Assembly: GCF_040518285.1 (NCBI RefSeq)
Contig: NZ_CP155449.1
Location: forward strand, 3,100,001 to 3,164,000
DNA length: 64,000 nt
Source: Knoellia sp. S7-12
Lineage (GTDB): Bacteria; Actinomycetota; Actinomycetes; Actinomycetales; Dermatophilaceae
Reading direction: 5' to 3'
In this document: one piece after another, positions 45,124-56,441 of the stretch
Layout: each line of letters starts with the position of its first letter
Position numbering within the stretch: position 1 is the first letter of the stretch
Translations under genes and position numbers: made by a program
Notes under the pieces: model-generated
What the model saw: the letters and a program-made list of their open reading frames with translations, nothing else
The model's database searches: none
What the model was told of the DNA's origin: nothing

Positions 45124-45749
45124 TGCCCGCAGCACGGCTGGTGATCGTCGGCGCCGGTGGATTCGCCCGCGAGGTGGCTGAGATCGCGCGCCTCCTGCGC
45201 CCGGACTCCCGGCTCGGGTTCGTCGACGACGCACCGCAGGACGACGCCACTCGCCTCATGACGGGCAAGGGTGCTCACCACCTCGGCGCGGCCCGGTCAT
45301 GGCAACCGGAGGACTCCGACACCGGCGTCATCGCCATCGGCGACCCCGGCATCCGGGCCGCTCTCGCCGCTCTCCTCGGGGAACGGGGCGCCGTCTTCGA
45401 CGTACTCGTGCATCCCGACGCCACCATCGCCCGATCCGCCACGCTCCACCCAGGCGTCATCGTCGCGCCCGGGGCACGCGTCAGCGCTGACGTTGTTCTT
45501 GGACACCACGTCCACATCGACCAGAACGCCACCGTGGGACACGACACCATCGTCGGTGCGTACTCTCGCCTGAACCCCGCAGCGTGTCTCTCGGGCGCCG
45601 TCGTGGTCGGTGAGGGCGCCTACATCGGTGCCGCAGCCGTCGTCCTACAAGGGCTGACAGTCGGAGCCGGGTGCATCATCGGCGCCGGAGCCGTGGCCGT
45701 CAGCGACGTGGAGCCAGGCACCACCGTCAAAGGTGTGCCAGCTCGCTGA
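45123..45749 (+). CDS. PglD-like sugar N-acetyltransferase (left-handed beta-helix)
   Basis: 208 residues. The N-terminal Rossmann-like domain LVIVGAGGFAREVAEIARLL binds the sugar nucleotide; the C-terminal hexapeptide-repeat helix runs from HPDATIARSATLHPGVIVAPGARVS to GCIIGAGAVAVSDVEPGTTVKGVPAR. GHHVHIDQNATVGHD holds the catalytic His. This is the NeuD/PglD family, which acetylates a 4-amino sugar. It ends the three-gene cassette and is convergent with the dehydrogenase gene, six bases between stops. The order aminotransferase, phosphoglycosyltransferase, acetyltransferase supports a shared pathway. Confidence 0.88.
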   Translation: MPAARLVIVGAGGFAREVAEIARLLRPDSRLGFVDDAPQDDATRLMTGKGAHHLGAARSWQPEDSDTGVIAIGDPGIRAALAALLGERGAVFDVLVHPDATIARSATLHPGVIVAPGARVSADVVLGHHVHIDQNATVGHDTIVGAYSRLNPAACLSGAVVVGEGAYIGAAAVVLQGLTVGAGCIIGAGAVAVSDVEPGTTVKGVPAR

Positions 45750-45755
45750 CAGCCC

Positions 45756-46922
45756 TCAGTCCCGACCGAAGAGGTCGCGGGTATAGACCTTGTCGGCCAC
45801 GTCATCGAGTGAGTCGCTCACGCGGTTGGCGACGATGACATCCGAGCGGCGCTTGAACTCGTCAAGGTCCTTGATCACCTCGGATTGATAGAAGCGGTCC
45901 TCCTCGAGCGCTGGCTCATAGAGCACGACCTCGATGCCCTTGGCCTTGATCCGCTTCATGATCCCCTGGATGCTCGACACCCGGAAGTTGTCGGATCCGG
46001 CCTTCATGATGAGCCGATACATACCGACCACCTGGGGCTTGCGGCGCAGGATGTCGGTCGCGATGAAGTCCTTGCGCGTCGTGTTGGAGTCGACGATGGC
46101 GCGGATGAGGTTCTGCGGGACGTCGCTGTAGTTCGCCAGCAGCTGCTTGGTGTCCTTGGGCAGGCAGTAGCCGCCGTAGCCGAACGACGGGTTGTTGTAG
46201 TGCGAGCCGATCCGCGGGTCCAACCCGACCCCGTCGATGATCGAGCGGGAGTCGAGACCGTGCGACACGGCATACGTGTCAAGTTCGTTGAAGTAGGCGA
46301 CCCGCATCGCGAGGAACGTGTTGGCGAAAAGCTTGATCGCCTCGGCCTCGGTCGGATTCGTGTGCAGGAGAGGCACGTCCGCATCCAACGCACCCTCGAC
46401 GAGCAGCTCACCGAAGCGGCGTGCACCCTCACTGTGACCGCCGATGACGACCCGACTCGGGTGCAGGTTGTCGTGCAGGGCACGACCCTCACGAAGGAAC
46501 TCCGGTGAGAAGACGAGGTCCAGACCGGGGTACTCAGCCCGCATCCGTTCGGTGAAGCCCACCGGCACCGTGGACTTCACGACGACCGTTGCCTTCGGGG
46601 CCAGTTCGGTGACGGACGCGATGACCGACTCGACCGACGAGGTATTGAAGAAGTCGCGCACCGGGTCGTAGTCGGTTGGCGTCGCCACGATGACGAAGTC
46701 GGACCCGGGCAGCGCGTCGGCCGCATCAGTGGTGGCGCTCAACGACAACTCGTGGTGGGCCAGGTAGTCCTCGAGCTCGTCATCAACCAGGGGCGACTCG
46801 CGCCGGTTGACCTGGTCGACCCGCTCGGCATTGAGATCAACCGCGACGACCTCATGACGCTGCGCCAGAACGACTGCGTTCGAGAGGCCGACATATCCGA
46901 GACCGACGACAGAGATCTTCAC
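45756..46922 (-). CDS. ugd: UDP-glucose/GDP-mannose dehydrogenase-family protein (UDP-glucose 6-dehydrogenase type)
   Basis: About 388 residues. [19 protein letters not shown] binds [40 protein letters not shown] and [17 protein letters not shown] (with the structural Lys just before) follow, and [22 protein letters not shown] has the catalytic Cys. The C-terminal domain ([21 protein letters not shown]) resembles the short Ugd used for UDP-glucuronate. It oxidises the C6 alcohol of a sugar nucleotide twice. I chose the GTG at 46922 over 46931 because TAGCGT (46930-46935, complement) lies seven bases before it and homology begins at MKISVVG. It probably supplies a uronic acid for surface polysaccharide. 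Confidence 0.9.
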   Translation of the reverse strand: MKISVVGLGYVGLSNAVVLAQRHEVVAVDLNAERVDQVNRRESPLVDDELEDYLAHHELSLSATTDAADALPGSDFVIVATPTDYDPVRDFFNTSSVESVIASVTELAPKATVVVKSTVPVGFTERMRAEYPGLDLVFSPEFLREGRALHDNLHPSRVVIGGHSEGARRFGELLVEGALDADVPLLHTNPTEAEAIKLFANTFLAMRVAYFNELDTYAVSHGLDSRSIIDGVGLDPRIGSHYNNPSFGYGGYCLPKDTKQLLANYSDVPQNLIRAIVDSNTTRKDFIATDILRRKPQVVGMYRLIMKAGSDNFRVSSIQGIMKRIKAKGIEVVLYEPALEEDRFYQSEVIKDLDEFKRRSDVIVANRVSDSLDDVADKVYTRDLFGRD

Positions 46923-46991
46923 GCCGGTCACGCTACCCGTCGCTGTGTCGCATCACCCACCACGCCCTACGTGTGGGCCACAATGGGCGGC

Positions 46992-47822
46992 ATGCAGACC
47001 CCTGAGATGTCCAAACGCCTCCTCGCGGAGTTCGTCGGCACGTTCTGGCTCGTCTTCGGAGGATGCGGGGCGGCGATCTTCGCCGCTGGCTTCATGTCGA
47101 CCCCCACCCTGGGCTCGGGCGCGCCCGTGCACCTCGGGATTGGCTTCCTGGGCGTCGCGCTGGCGTTCGGTCTCACGGTCGTGACGATGGCGTATGCCGT
47201 GGGGCACGTCTCCGGGGCGCACTTCAACCCGGCCGTGACGCTGGGTGTGACGATCGCGAAGCGCTTCGACTGGAAGGACGTGCCGGGCTACGTCTGCGCG
47301 CAGGTCCTTGGTGGTCTCGCCGCCGGTGGCGCCCTGTGGGCCATCGCACGGGGTCGCAACATCTTCGACGCGACCGGCAACATGGCAGCCAACGGCTACG
47401 CGGAGCACTCCCCCGGGGGCTACTCACTCATGGCCGTCCTGTGCGCCGAGATCCTGCTGACGATGATCTTCGTCTACGTCATCCTCGGCGTGACCGGCGA
47501 CAACGCGCCAACGGGTTTCGCCCCCCTCGCCATCGGGCTGTGCCTCACGCTCATCCACCTCATCTCCATCCCGATCTCCAACACGTCGGTCAACCCGGCG
47601 CGCTCGACCGCGGTCGCGTTCTTCAACGGCAACGGGGCCCCCGGCCAGCTGTGGCTGTTCTGGGTGGCCCCGCTCGTTGGTGCGGCCATCGCGGGTGCGA
47701 CCTTCCACCTCATCACCGGTGTCGACCGTCGCGACCGCGACATCGACGGTGGGATCGCGGCCGAGGACGTCGTCGTGGCAGAGGGTGTCGACCCCAACGC
47801 CCCCCGCACCGGTCGACACTGA
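46992..47822 (+). CDS. aqpZ: Aquaporin Z-like water channel
   Basis: 276 residues with six helices and two half-helices of the MIP family. The first NPA box is in [16 protein letters not shown], the second in [13 protein letters not shown], where the Arg after NPA sets the selectivity filter. The first helix [21 protein letters not shown] is typical of AqpZ rather than glycerol facilitators, and the second box lacks the Asp of GlpF. The acidic C-terminal tail of about 40 residues is an extension. CACAAT (46979-46984) lies seven bases before the ATG at 46992; the earlier ATG at 46983 overlaps that hexamer. A single CGGCATAC word follows the stop. Confidence 0.93.
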   Translation: MQTPEMSKRLLAEFVGTFWLVFGGCGAAIFAAGFMSTPTLGSGAPVHLGIGFLGVALAFGLTVVTMAYAVGHVSGAHFNPAVTLGVTIAKRFDWKDVPGYVCAQVLGGLAAGGALWAIARGRNIFDATGNMAANGYAEHSPGGYSLMAVLCAEILLTMIFVYVILGVTGDNAPTGFAPLAIGLCLTLIHLISIPISNTSVNPARSTAVAFFNGNGAPGQLWLFWVAPLVGAAIAGATFHLITGVDRRDRDIDGGIAAEDVVVAEGVDPNAPRTGRH

Positions 47823-50093
<2,271 letters not shown>

Positions 50094-50108
50094 ACCACCA
50101 CAATCACG

Positions 50109-50152
50109 ACGTATGCCGTGTGGTCACCGATCGGTGACCACACGGCATACGT
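50109..50152. terminator. 44-bp perfect palindrome after icd, with a CGGCATAC word in each arm
   Basis: The 44 bases equal their own reverse complement, centred on GATC at 50129-50132. GTATGCCG (50111-50118) and CGGCATAC (50143-50150) face each other, separated by GTGTGGTCACC and its complement. It lies 16 bases after the icd stop and before the next start, and should form a 20-bp stem in RNA. Confidence 0.85.
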
Positions 50153-50183
50153 GCGTTCGGGGGTAGGGCGTAGCGTCAGGAAC

Positions 50184-50594
50184 ATGAGTGACTGGAATGA
50201 CGGAGTCATCAAGGAGTTCCGCGAGAACGACGGCAAGGTCGGGGGTCCGTTCGAGGGGGCGCCGATGATCCTCATCCACCACATCGGGGCCAGGAGCGGC
50301 ACCAAGCGGGTCACTCCCCTCATGTATTTCCCCCAGGACGACGACTCGCTGAACATCATCGCGTCCAAGGCCGGGGCGCCCGACAACCCCGACTGGTTTC
50401 ATAACGTGAAGGCGAACCCGCGGTTCGATGTCGAGGTCGGCACGCAGACCTTCCCTGTCGAGGCCGAGGTCCTGCCACGTGAGGAGCGCGATGCGATCTG
50501 GCCGGTGCGGGTAGCCGAGGCCCCGGGCTTCGGGGACTACGAGATGAAGACCGACCGGATCATCCCGGTCGTGCGCCTGCGTCGCGCCGCCTGA
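50184..50594 (+). CDS. Deazaflavin (F420)-dependent nitroreductase-family protein (Ddn-like)
   Basis: 136 residues of the split-beta-barrel Ddn/FDOR family. DWNDGVIKEFRENDGKVGG, then PMILIHHIGARSGTKRVTPLMYF and NPDWFHNVKANPRFDVEVG, match the family in order. Members bind F420 or sometimes other cofactors and reduce quinones or activated olefins; the real substrate is not known. The start at 50184 has TAGCGT seven bases before it. It stands alone between the icd hairpin and a convergent acetyltransferase (10 bases between stops). Confidence 0.87.
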   Translation: MSDWNDGVIKEFRENDGKVGGPFEGAPMILIHHIGARSGTKRVTPLMYFPQDDDSLNIIASKAGAPDNPDWFHNVKANPRFDVEVGTQTFPVEAEVLPREERDAIWPVRVAEAPGFGDYEMKTDRIIPVVRLRRAA

Positions 50595-50604
50595 GCCGTG
50601 CAGC

Positions 50605-51060
50605 TCAGAGCGGCAGCTTCATGCCGACGTGGGATGCGACGAACCCCAGCCGTTCATAGAACCGCTGTGCGCCCTCGCGGCTCGCGTCGGTCGTGAGCTG
50701 CACGAGCACGGCGCCACGGCGGCGCGACTCGTCGATCGCCCACTGGAACAGGCCCTCGCCGAGCCCCTGCCCGCGACGGCTTGAGGCGATGCGCACCGCC
50801 TCGATCTGGGCACGCAGGGCGCCATGGCGCGAGAGCCCGGGCAACAGCGTGAGCTGCAGCGTGCCGATGACCTCACCCTCGTCCTCGAGGACGACAAGTT
50901 CGTGGGCCGGATCAGCGTCGATCGCGTCAAAGGCCGTCAGGTATGCCGCGTGGTCGCCGTGAGTCTCTCGGGCCGCCCCGAGCGGGTCGTCCGTGAGCAG
51001 CGCGACGATTGCTGGCACGTCCTCGCGCGTCGCCCGGCGAACAACAAGTCCGCCGATCAC
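50605..51060 (-). CDS. GNAT-family acetyltransferase
   Basis: 151 residues, a single GNAT domain: VRRATREDVPAIVALLTDDP, LVVLEDEGEVIGTLQLTLLP (beta strands 2-4), IEAVRIASSRRGQGLGEGLFQWAI with the RGQGLG acetyl-CoA loop, and GAQRFYERLGFVASHVGMKL. The substrate is unknown. The GTG at 51060 overlaps the galE stop by GTGA, so translation is coupled; an ATG further upstream would lie inside galE and lacks homology. Confidence 0.86.
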   Translation of the reverse strand: MIGGLVVRRATREDVPAIVALLTDDPLGAARETHGDHAAYLTAFDAIDADPAHELVVLEDEGEVIGTLQLTLLPGLSRHGALRAQIEAVRIASSRRGQGLGEGLFQWAIDESRRRGAVLVQLTTDASREGAQRFYERLGFVASHVGMKLPL

Positions 51061-52070
51061 GGGTAGCCCTGCGGATTCTCGCTCTGCCACCGCCACGTGT
51101 CGACACACATGTCGTCGACGGTGCGGGTGGCCTTCCAGCCCAGGTCGGCCTCGGCCCTGGTGGGGTCGGCGTAGGACTCGGCGATGTCGCCGGGGCGCCG
51201 ATCGACGATCTCGTAGGGCAGGTCATGTCCAACGGCTCGCTCGAACGCGTGGACCATCTCGAGGACCGACGTGCCGTGGCCGGTGCCGAGATTCCACGTG
51301 TTGACCGGGGTGTCCGTGGCGCCGAGCCGGTGAAGAGCTGCGACGTGACCAGCGGCGAGGTCCTCGACGTGGATGTAGTCGCGCACGCCCGTGCCATCGG
51401 GCGTCGCGTAGTCGCCGCCATAGACAGCGAGCTTCTCGCGCCGACCCACGGCGACCTGGGCGATGTAGGGCATGAGGTTGTTGGGGATACCGCTCGGGTC
51501 CTCACCGATCGTGCCACTCGAGTGCGCACCCACCGGGTTGAAGTAGCGGAGCAACGCGATCCGCCAGGTGGGGTCGGCGACGGCCATGTCGCGCAGGACC
51601 TGCTCGTTCATGACCTTGGTCCAGCCATAGGGGTTGGTGGCCGACGTCGGGGCGTCCTCCTGCATGGGTACGGCTGCCTCGGCGCCATAGACCGTGGCCG
51701 AGCTCGAGAAGACGAGCTTGCGCACCCCATGGCGATCCATCGCTCGCAGCAGCGACAGGGTCGTGTCGAGGTTGTTCTCGTAGTAGCTGAGCGGCTCGGC
51801 CACACTCTCTCCCACCGCCTTGAACCCGGCGAAGTGAATGACCGCGTCGATCTCGGTCTCAACGAACGTCGCCTCGGTCTTGTCGCGATCCGTGAGGTCG
51901 AAGGACCGCACGTCCAACGGCATACCGGTCAGTGCTTCCACTCGACCCACCACGGACGGCTTCGCGTTGGCGAACGAGTCGACGACAACAACGTCGTGAC
52001 CGGCGGCGACGAGCTGGACGACAGTGTGCGAACCGATGTATCCGGCACCACCTGAGACGAGAACGCGCAT
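51057..52070 (-). CDS. galE: UDP-glucose 4-epimerase
   Basis: 337 residues. [19 protein letters not shown] binds [26 protein letters not shown], and [14 protein letters not shown] with YxxxK are diagnostic, along with [11 protein letters not shown] and [14 protein letters not shown]. It interconverts UDP-glucose and UDP-galactose, linking galK flux and surface polysaccharide synthesis. TAGGGT (52077-52082, complement) lies six bases before the ATG. The GNAT gene downstream is coupled to it. Confidence 0.96.
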   Translation of the reverse strand: MRVLVSGGAGYIGSHTVVQLVAAGHDVVVVDSFANAKPSVVGRVEALTGMPLDVRSFDLTDRDKTEATFVETEIDAVIHFAGFKAVGESVAEPLSYYENNLDTTLSLLRAMDRHGVRKLVFSSSATVYGAEAAVPMQEDAPTSATNPYGWTKVMNEQVLRDMAVADPTWRIALLRYFNPVGAHSSGTIGEDPSGIPNNLMPYIAQVAVGRREKLAVYGGDYATPDGTGVRDYIHVEDLAAGHVAALHRLGATDTPVNTWNLGTGHGTSVLEMVHAFERAVGHDLPYEIVDRRPGDIAESYADPTRAEADLGWKATRTVDDMCVDTWRWQSENPQGYP

Positions 52071-52165
52071 GCCCTCACCCTAGAGCCGGGCTCTGTGCCG
52101 GGGGTGTGCGGGCGCTGATAGCGTCACGATCGACCACATTTGCCCCGTACGAAGAGGTGTCCATC

Positions 52166-53155
52166 GTGAGCCAGACCCCCGTCAAGGTGGCCGTCACCGG
52201 CGCTGCCGGTCAGATCGGCTACAGCCTGCTGTTCCGCATCGCGTCTGGCGCCCTCCTTGGCCCAGACGTCCCCGTCGAGCTGCGTCTGCTCGAGATCACC
52301 CCAGCGCTCAAGGCGCTCGAGGGTGTCGTCATGGAGCTCGACGACTGCGCCTTCCCGACGCTCGCCGGGGTCCAGATCGGCGACGACGCCGAGACGGTCT
52401 TCGACGGCGTCAACCACGCCCTCCTCGTCGGCGCCCGCCCCCGCGGCCCCGGCATGGAGCGCGGTGACCTCCTCGAAGCCAACGGCGGCATCTTCGCCCC
52501 GCAGGGCAAGGCCCTCAACAAGGTCGCGGCCGACGACGTGCACATCACCGTCACCGGCAACCCGGCCAACACCAACGCCCTCATCGCGATGAGCAACGCA
52601 CCCGATATCCCCACGTCGCAGTTCTCGGCACTGACCCGTCTCGACCACAACCGCGCGATCAGCCAGCTCGCGGCCAAGCTCGGCGTCCCGGTCACCGAGA
52701 TCAAGAAGATGACGATCTGGGGCAACCACTCCGCGACGCAGTACCCCGACCTCTTCCACGCCGAGGTCTCCGGCAAGAACGCTGCCGAGACGGTCAACGA
52801 CCAGGCGTGGCTCGCGGATACGTTCATCCCGACCGTCGCCAAGCGCGGCGCAGCGATCATCGAGGCGCGCGGTGCGTCCTCGGCCGCCTCGGCAGCGTCG
52901 GCCACCATCGACCACGCCCGCACCTGGGTGCAGGGCACCGCCGAGGGCGACTGGACCTCGATGGCCGTGCGCTCCGACGGCTCCTACGGCGTCGAGGAGG
53001 GGCTCATCAGCTCCTTCCCCGTCACCGTCAAGGACGGCCAGTGGAGCATTGTCCAGGGCCTGACCATCGATGAGTTCTCGCGCGGCAAGATCGACGCCAC
53101 GGCGGCCGAGCTCGCCGAGGAGCGCGACGCGGTCAGGGCACTGGGCCTGATCTGA
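52166..53155 (+). CDS. mdh: Malate dehydrogenase
   Basis: 329 residues of the NAD-dependent cytosolic-type malate dehydrogenase. [21 protein letters not shown] binds [21 protein letters not shown] is the mobile loop with substrate-binding Arg residues; [23 protein letters not shown] with the catalytic Asp, and [11 protein letters not shown] with the catalytic His. It interconverts malate and oxaloacetate in the TCA cycle. The GTG at 52166 follows AGAGG by about eleven bases. It lies 2 kb from icd, though with other genes between. A hairpin with paired CGGCATAC words follows. Confidence 0.96.
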   Translation: MSQTPVKVAVTGAAGQIGYSLLFRIASGALLGPDVPVELRLLEITPALKALEGVVMELDDCAFPTLAGVQIGDDAETVFDGVNHALLVGARPRGPGMERGDLLEANGGIFAPQGKALNKVAADDVHITVTGNPANTNALIAMSNAPDIPTSQFSALTRLDHNRAISQLAAKLGVPVTEIKKMTIWGNHSATQYPDLFHAEVSGKNAAETVNDQAWLADTFIPTVAKRGAAIIEARGASSAASAASATIDHARTWVQGTAEGDWTSMAVRSDGSYGVEEGLISSFPVTVKDGQWSIVQGLTIDEFSRGKIDATAAELAEERDAVRALGLI

Positions 53156-53181
53156 GTCCAGCGCGACAAGCGCAATCGTTC

Positions 53182-53223
53182 GCACGCGGCATACACCGGA
53201 TTCTTTCGGGGTATGCCGCGTGC
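53182..53223. terminator. Hairpin after mdh with a CGGCATAC word in each arm
   Basis: Arms 53182-53194 and 53211-53223 pair perfectly over 13 bp, and CCG inside extends the stem after one mismatch. CGGCATAC at 53187-53194 faces GTATGCCG at 53211-53218. It lies 27 bases after the mdh stop, with a CTTT-containing loop. Confidence 0.8.
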
Positions 53224-53306
53224 TCGCGTTCCGCCGCGCGGCACCTGTGCGCCCCTGACCTGCGAAAACCTCAAACCTTGCGGCCCGCGGCGGCCTTCCT
53301 GTCAGG

Positions 53307-53312
53307 TAGACA
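53307..53312 (+). promoter_or_regulatory. Predicted -10 element of the three-gene peptide-ligase operon
   Basis: TAGACA lies six bases before the ATG at 53319. GGAGG occupies that interval, so the start could be read from a leaderless mRNA or, from a longer mRNA, by a closely spaced ribosome-binding site. Confidence 0.45.
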
Positions 53313-53318
53313 GGAGGC

Positions 53319-54146
53319 ATGCCCGACATGCTCGATCCCCCGGCTTTTGCGTTCGCCGGCGACTGGAGCGGCCAGCTCGTCGCCACGGCGATCCACACCG
53401 GTCACGATCTGCGAGAAGAGATCCGTGACGTGATGGTGCTCGACGAGTCCACGCGACGGCGCGAGGAGGATCCGTTCACCGATGACATCGGCTCACGCTG
53501 TCCAGCCCGGGTCATCGTGCACCGTTCGCGGTTCGAGATCGACCTCAACCGGGACCGGGAGCAGGCCGTCTACCGCCGCCCCGAGGACGCCTGGGACCTC
53601 GATGTGTGGCGGGAGAGCCCACTCGCTGACGACATCAGTGAGCGCAGCGCGCGGATCCACGACGCGTTCTATGCCGACCTCGGCGCGCGGCTCGACGAGG
53701 TCGCCTCCAGAGGACCGTTCGTCGTCTATGACGTCCACTCCTACAACCACCGACGGGACGGGGACGACGGACCCGAGGCGCCATTCGAGGACAACCCCGA
53801 GGTCAACGTCGGCACGGGCTCCCTCGACCGCGACCACTGGGGCGGCGTGGTCGACGCGTTCATGGGCGCACTCTCCGGCCCCGCCACCGCAGGCGGCGAG
53901 ATCGATGTGCGCGAGAACGTCCGCTTCAAGGGCGCGCACCTCACGCGGTGGGTCCACGAGCGCTACCCGGATCGCGGCGTCGCCCTCGCCCTGGAGTTCA
54001 AGAAGACCTACATGGACGAGTGGACCGGCGAGCCGGATCAGCACCGCATCGACACGCTGTCGCAGGCCTTGGGCGAGTCCGTCGAACCGGTGCTGCAGGC
54101 GCTCAGAGCTGCCTCCGGTGGCACGGCTTCAGGCGTCGCGCCGTGA
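53319..54146 (+). CDS. N-formylglutamate amidohydrolase-family protein
   Basis: 275 residues of the NFGAH family, zinc enzymes that hydrolyse N-formylglutamate and related N-acyl or peptide-like compounds. VATAIHTGHDLREEI carries the first metal His and Glu region, RFEIDLNRDREQAVYR is the family's substrate-binding Asn-Arg segment, and FVVYDVHSYNHRR has the central His. GVALALEFKKTYMDEW near the end holds the conserved Glu. It starts a tight operon: it overlaps the QEGLA gene by four bases (GTGA). No histidine-degradation (hut) genes are nearby, so its role is more likely in the peptide-like pathway of this operon. Confidence 0.88.
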   Translation: MPDMLDPPAFAFAGDWSGQLVATAIHTGHDLREEIRDVMVLDESTRRREEDPFTDDIGSRCPARVIVHRSRFEIDLNRDREQAVYRRPEDAWDLDVWRESPLADDISERSARIHDAFYADLGARLDEVASRGPFVVYDVHSYNHRRDGDDGPEAPFEDNPEVNVGTGSLDRDHWGGVVDAFMGALSGPATAGGEIDVRENVRFKGAHLTRWVHERYPDRGVALALEFKKTYMDEWTGEPDQHRIDTLSQALGESVEPVLQALRAASGGTASGVAP

Positions 54147-55312
54147 GCGCCCCGAGCCTGTCCGTCGCGGACCTCGCGATCGACCATGCGCTGGCCCAGA
54201 CTGCTCGCAGCATGCAGTTCCTGCTCGACGTCACCCCCGTCAATGCCGACGAGGTGAGGCACGCGTTCACCGATGGCACCGTCGCAGAGCCGTTGTTTCA
54301 CTATCGACCCCCGGAGACGTCGCCGGACGTCCTGGCCAGGGCGCTCGAGAACATCGACGTCGCGAGCGTCGAGGACGCCACCCTCGGCCACCTGCTGCGG
54401 GCCAAGCATCGCGAGCTCGGGCTCCAGATCGAGATGCTCCGGGCACGCGGCACCGGCGACTTCAGCGTGCTCAGCATCGAGCTCTACGGAGGTGCCACAC
54501 CCGAACTGTGCAGACAGGCCGACAACATCCTGGCTCGGGTGCACCGTTCCGAGGACGCTGGGCACAGCCTCTCCGCACCCGAGTTCCTTGAGCTCGCTCA
54601 TCGTGAGATCGACTTCTATCGCGAGGTCGACCCCGAGATCGACATCCACGCCGAGATGCGTGACGACGTCAACGGGGTCATGGTCAGTGGCAACACGCTG
54701 CTCATCGACAGGGATGTCGTGGTCCAGCGGGCGCGTGCCAACGCGCTCATCCAGCACGAGGTCGGCACCCACCTCGTCACCCAGGTCAACGGTGCCGCCC
54801 AGCCCGTGCAGGTCCTTGGCACGGGTCTGGCCGGCTACGACAAGACCCAGGAAGGGCTGGCCATACTCGCCGAGATCGGATGCGGCGAACTGACGCCGTT
54901 CCGCCTGCGGCAACTGGCCGCCCGCGTCCTGACCGTGCATCGGATGCACGGGGGCGCAGCCTTCGTCGAGGCTTGGCGCGCCCTCGTCGACGACGGCTTC
55001 CCCCAGAGCAGCGCCTTCACGACCACGATGCGCGCCTTCCGCTCTGGTGGGCTCAGCAAGGACGCGATCTACCTGCGCGGACTCGTCGAACTCCTCCGCC
55101 ACCTGCGCGGTGGCGGAAACCTGGACCTCCTGTGGCTTGGCAAGTTCTCGCTGGACGACCTGCCTCTCATCCGCGAACTCGACAAGCGCGGCGTCCTCCG
55201 TTCTCCCCGTCTCGTTCCTCGCTACCTCGAGGACCCGAGAGCGACCCAGCGGCTCGACGCCGCGGCCAACCAGGCCGATGACGTCGCCAGACTCATCGAA
55301 GGAGCAGCATGA
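54143..55312 (+). CDS. QEGLA-motif zincin protein (DUF1704, MATCAP-related)
   Basis: 389 residues. IQHEVGTHLVTQVNG at about 203-217 contains the HExxxH zinc motif (His205, Glu206, His210), and KTQEGLAILAEIG at about 234-246 contains the QEGLA motif whose Glu is the probable third ligand. The N-terminal 200 residues (FHYRPPE, ELYGGATPELC, DPEIDIHAEMRDDVNGVMVSG) also match DUF1704. Eukaryotic relatives include MATCAP, a tubulin tyrosine carboxypeptidase; bacterial members were once annotated as flavohemoglobin expression-modulating proteins. Carboxypeptidase action on a short peptide or on a C-terminus is an inference. It overlaps both neighbours by four bases, so the three proteins are made together. 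Confidence 0.87.
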   Translation: MSAPSLSVADLAIDHALAQTARSMQFLLDVTPVNADEVRHAFTDGTVAEPLFHYRPPETSPDVLARALENIDVASVEDATLGHLLRAKHRELGLQIEMLRARGTGDFSVLSIELYGGATPELCRQADNILARVHRSEDAGHSLSAPEFLELAHREIDFYREVDPEIDIHAEMRDDVNGVMVSGNTLLIDRDVVVQRARANALIQHEVGTHLVTQVNGAAQPVQVLGTGLAGYDKTQEGLAILAEIGCGELTPFRLRQLAARVLTVHRMHGGAAFVEAWRALVDDGFPQSSAFTTTMRAFRSGGLSKDAIYLRGLVELLRHLRGGGNLDLLWLGKFSLDDLPLIRELDKRGVLRSPRLVPRYLEDPRATQRLDAAANQADDVARLIEGAA

Positions 55313-56355
55313 AGATCGGATTCGTCGTCAATGACGTCATGAGCGAGAAGCCCGTCTACACCACGATCCGGCTGGCGATGGCCGCCGAGCAACTGGGGCA
55401 CAATGCGTTCCTCATGGGCATCGGTGACTTCGCCTACGAGCCGGACGGCTCGCTGACCGCGCGGGTGCGTGGGGGTGGGAAGGGCAAGAAATACCGATCC
55501 CTCGAGCGCTATCTCGACGACGTACAGACCCCGGACGTCGAGGTGCAGATGCCCGTCGGTGAGTTCGACGTCGTCATGCTGCGCAACGACCCAGCCGAGG
55601 ATGCCGGAGGGCGCCCCTGGGCCAACAACGCGGCCGTGGCGTTCGGTCAGCTCTTCGCGGCCGCCGGAGTGCTCGTCGTCAACGACCCCACCCGGCTCGC
55701 CGACGCGCTGTCGAAGGCCTACTTCCAGCACTTCCCCGAAATCGTGCGACCCCAGACGCTCATCTCCCGCGACGAGGACCAGATCGCCGCGTTCATCGCC
55801 GACCTCGGTGGTCGAGCAGTGCTCAAGCCACTGCAGGGTTCCGGTGGCAGTGGGGTCTTCCTCGTCAACAGTGCCGAGTCGCCCAACCTCAGCCAGATCA
55901 TCGAGGCCATCGCGCGCGACGGCTACGTCGTCGCCCAGGAGTTCCTGGCCGCCGCCACCGATGGTGATGTGCGGATGTTCGTCATGAACGGGCGTCCGCT
56001 CGAGATGGAGGGGCAGATCGCCGCGTTCCGGCGCAAGAGCGGTGGAGATGACTTGCGCAGCAACATGTCGGCCGGGGGCAAGGCGCACAAGGTGGCAGTG
56101 TCCGACGAGATGCTCTCGCTCGTCAACACGGTGCAACCCAAACTCGTGGCTGACGGCATGTTCCTCGTCGGGCTCGACATCGTCGGAAACAAGCTCATGG
56201 AGGTGAACGTCTTCAGCCCGGGCGGACTGGGGTCGTGCCAGGTCCTCTATGGGCACGACTTCGCCAAGCAGATCATCCACGACCTCGAACGCAAGGTCGA
56301 CATCAAGGGACACTACGGCGCCGAGATGAGCAACCTGCGGCTGGCGACGCTCTGA
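55309..56355 (+). CDS. ATP-grasp ligase, glutathione-synthetase-like
   Basis: 348 residues with the glutathione synthetase/RimK ATP-grasp fold. IGFVVNDVMSEKPVYTTIRLA resembles the GshB N-terminal domain. FDVVMLRNDP and LVVNDPTRLADALSKAY follow, then the ATP-binding VLKPLQGSGGSGVFLV, VAQEFLAAATDGDVRMFVM and FLVGLDIVGNKLMEVNVFSPGG with the metal-binding Glu and Asn. These enzymes join a carboxylate to an amine via an acyl phosphate. Actinobacteria normally lack glutathione, so a different dipeptide-like product is likely. Partner genes (NFGAH-family hydrolase and zincin) overlap by four bases each. The operon ends with the hairpin at 56375. Confidence 0.88.
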   Translation: MKIGFVVNDVMSEKPVYTTIRLAMAAEQLGHNAFLMGIGDFAYEPDGSLTARVRGGGKGKKYRSLERYLDDVQTPDVEVQMPVGEFDVVMLRNDPAEDAGGRPWANNAAVAFGQLFAAAGVLVVNDPTRLADALSKAYFQHFPEIVRPQTLISRDEDQIAAFIADLGGRAVLKPLQGSGGSGVFLVNSAESPNLSQIIEAIARDGYVVAQEFLAAATDGDVRMFVMNGRPLEMEGQIAAFRRKSGGDDLRSNMSAGGKAHKVAVSDEMLSLVNTVQPKLVADGMFLVGLDIVGNKLMEVNVFSPGGLGSCQVLYGHDFAKQIIHDLERKVDIKGHYGAEMSNLRLATL

Positions 56356-56374
56356 GGCTCGCCAGGCGAGCAGA

Positions 56375-56403
56375 CGGCATACCCCGATTTTTGGGGTATG
56401 CCG
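56375..56403. terminator. Hairpin after the ATP-grasp operon with a CGGCATAC word in each arm
   Basis: CGGCATACCCC (56375-56385) and GGGGTATGCCG (56393-56403) form a perfect 11-bp stem around a GATTTTT loop, 20 bases after the ATP-grasp stop. Confidence 0.85.
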
Positions 56404-56441
56404 CGTGCCCGTGTTTCGGGGGTATGTCCCCAAGGTATGGA

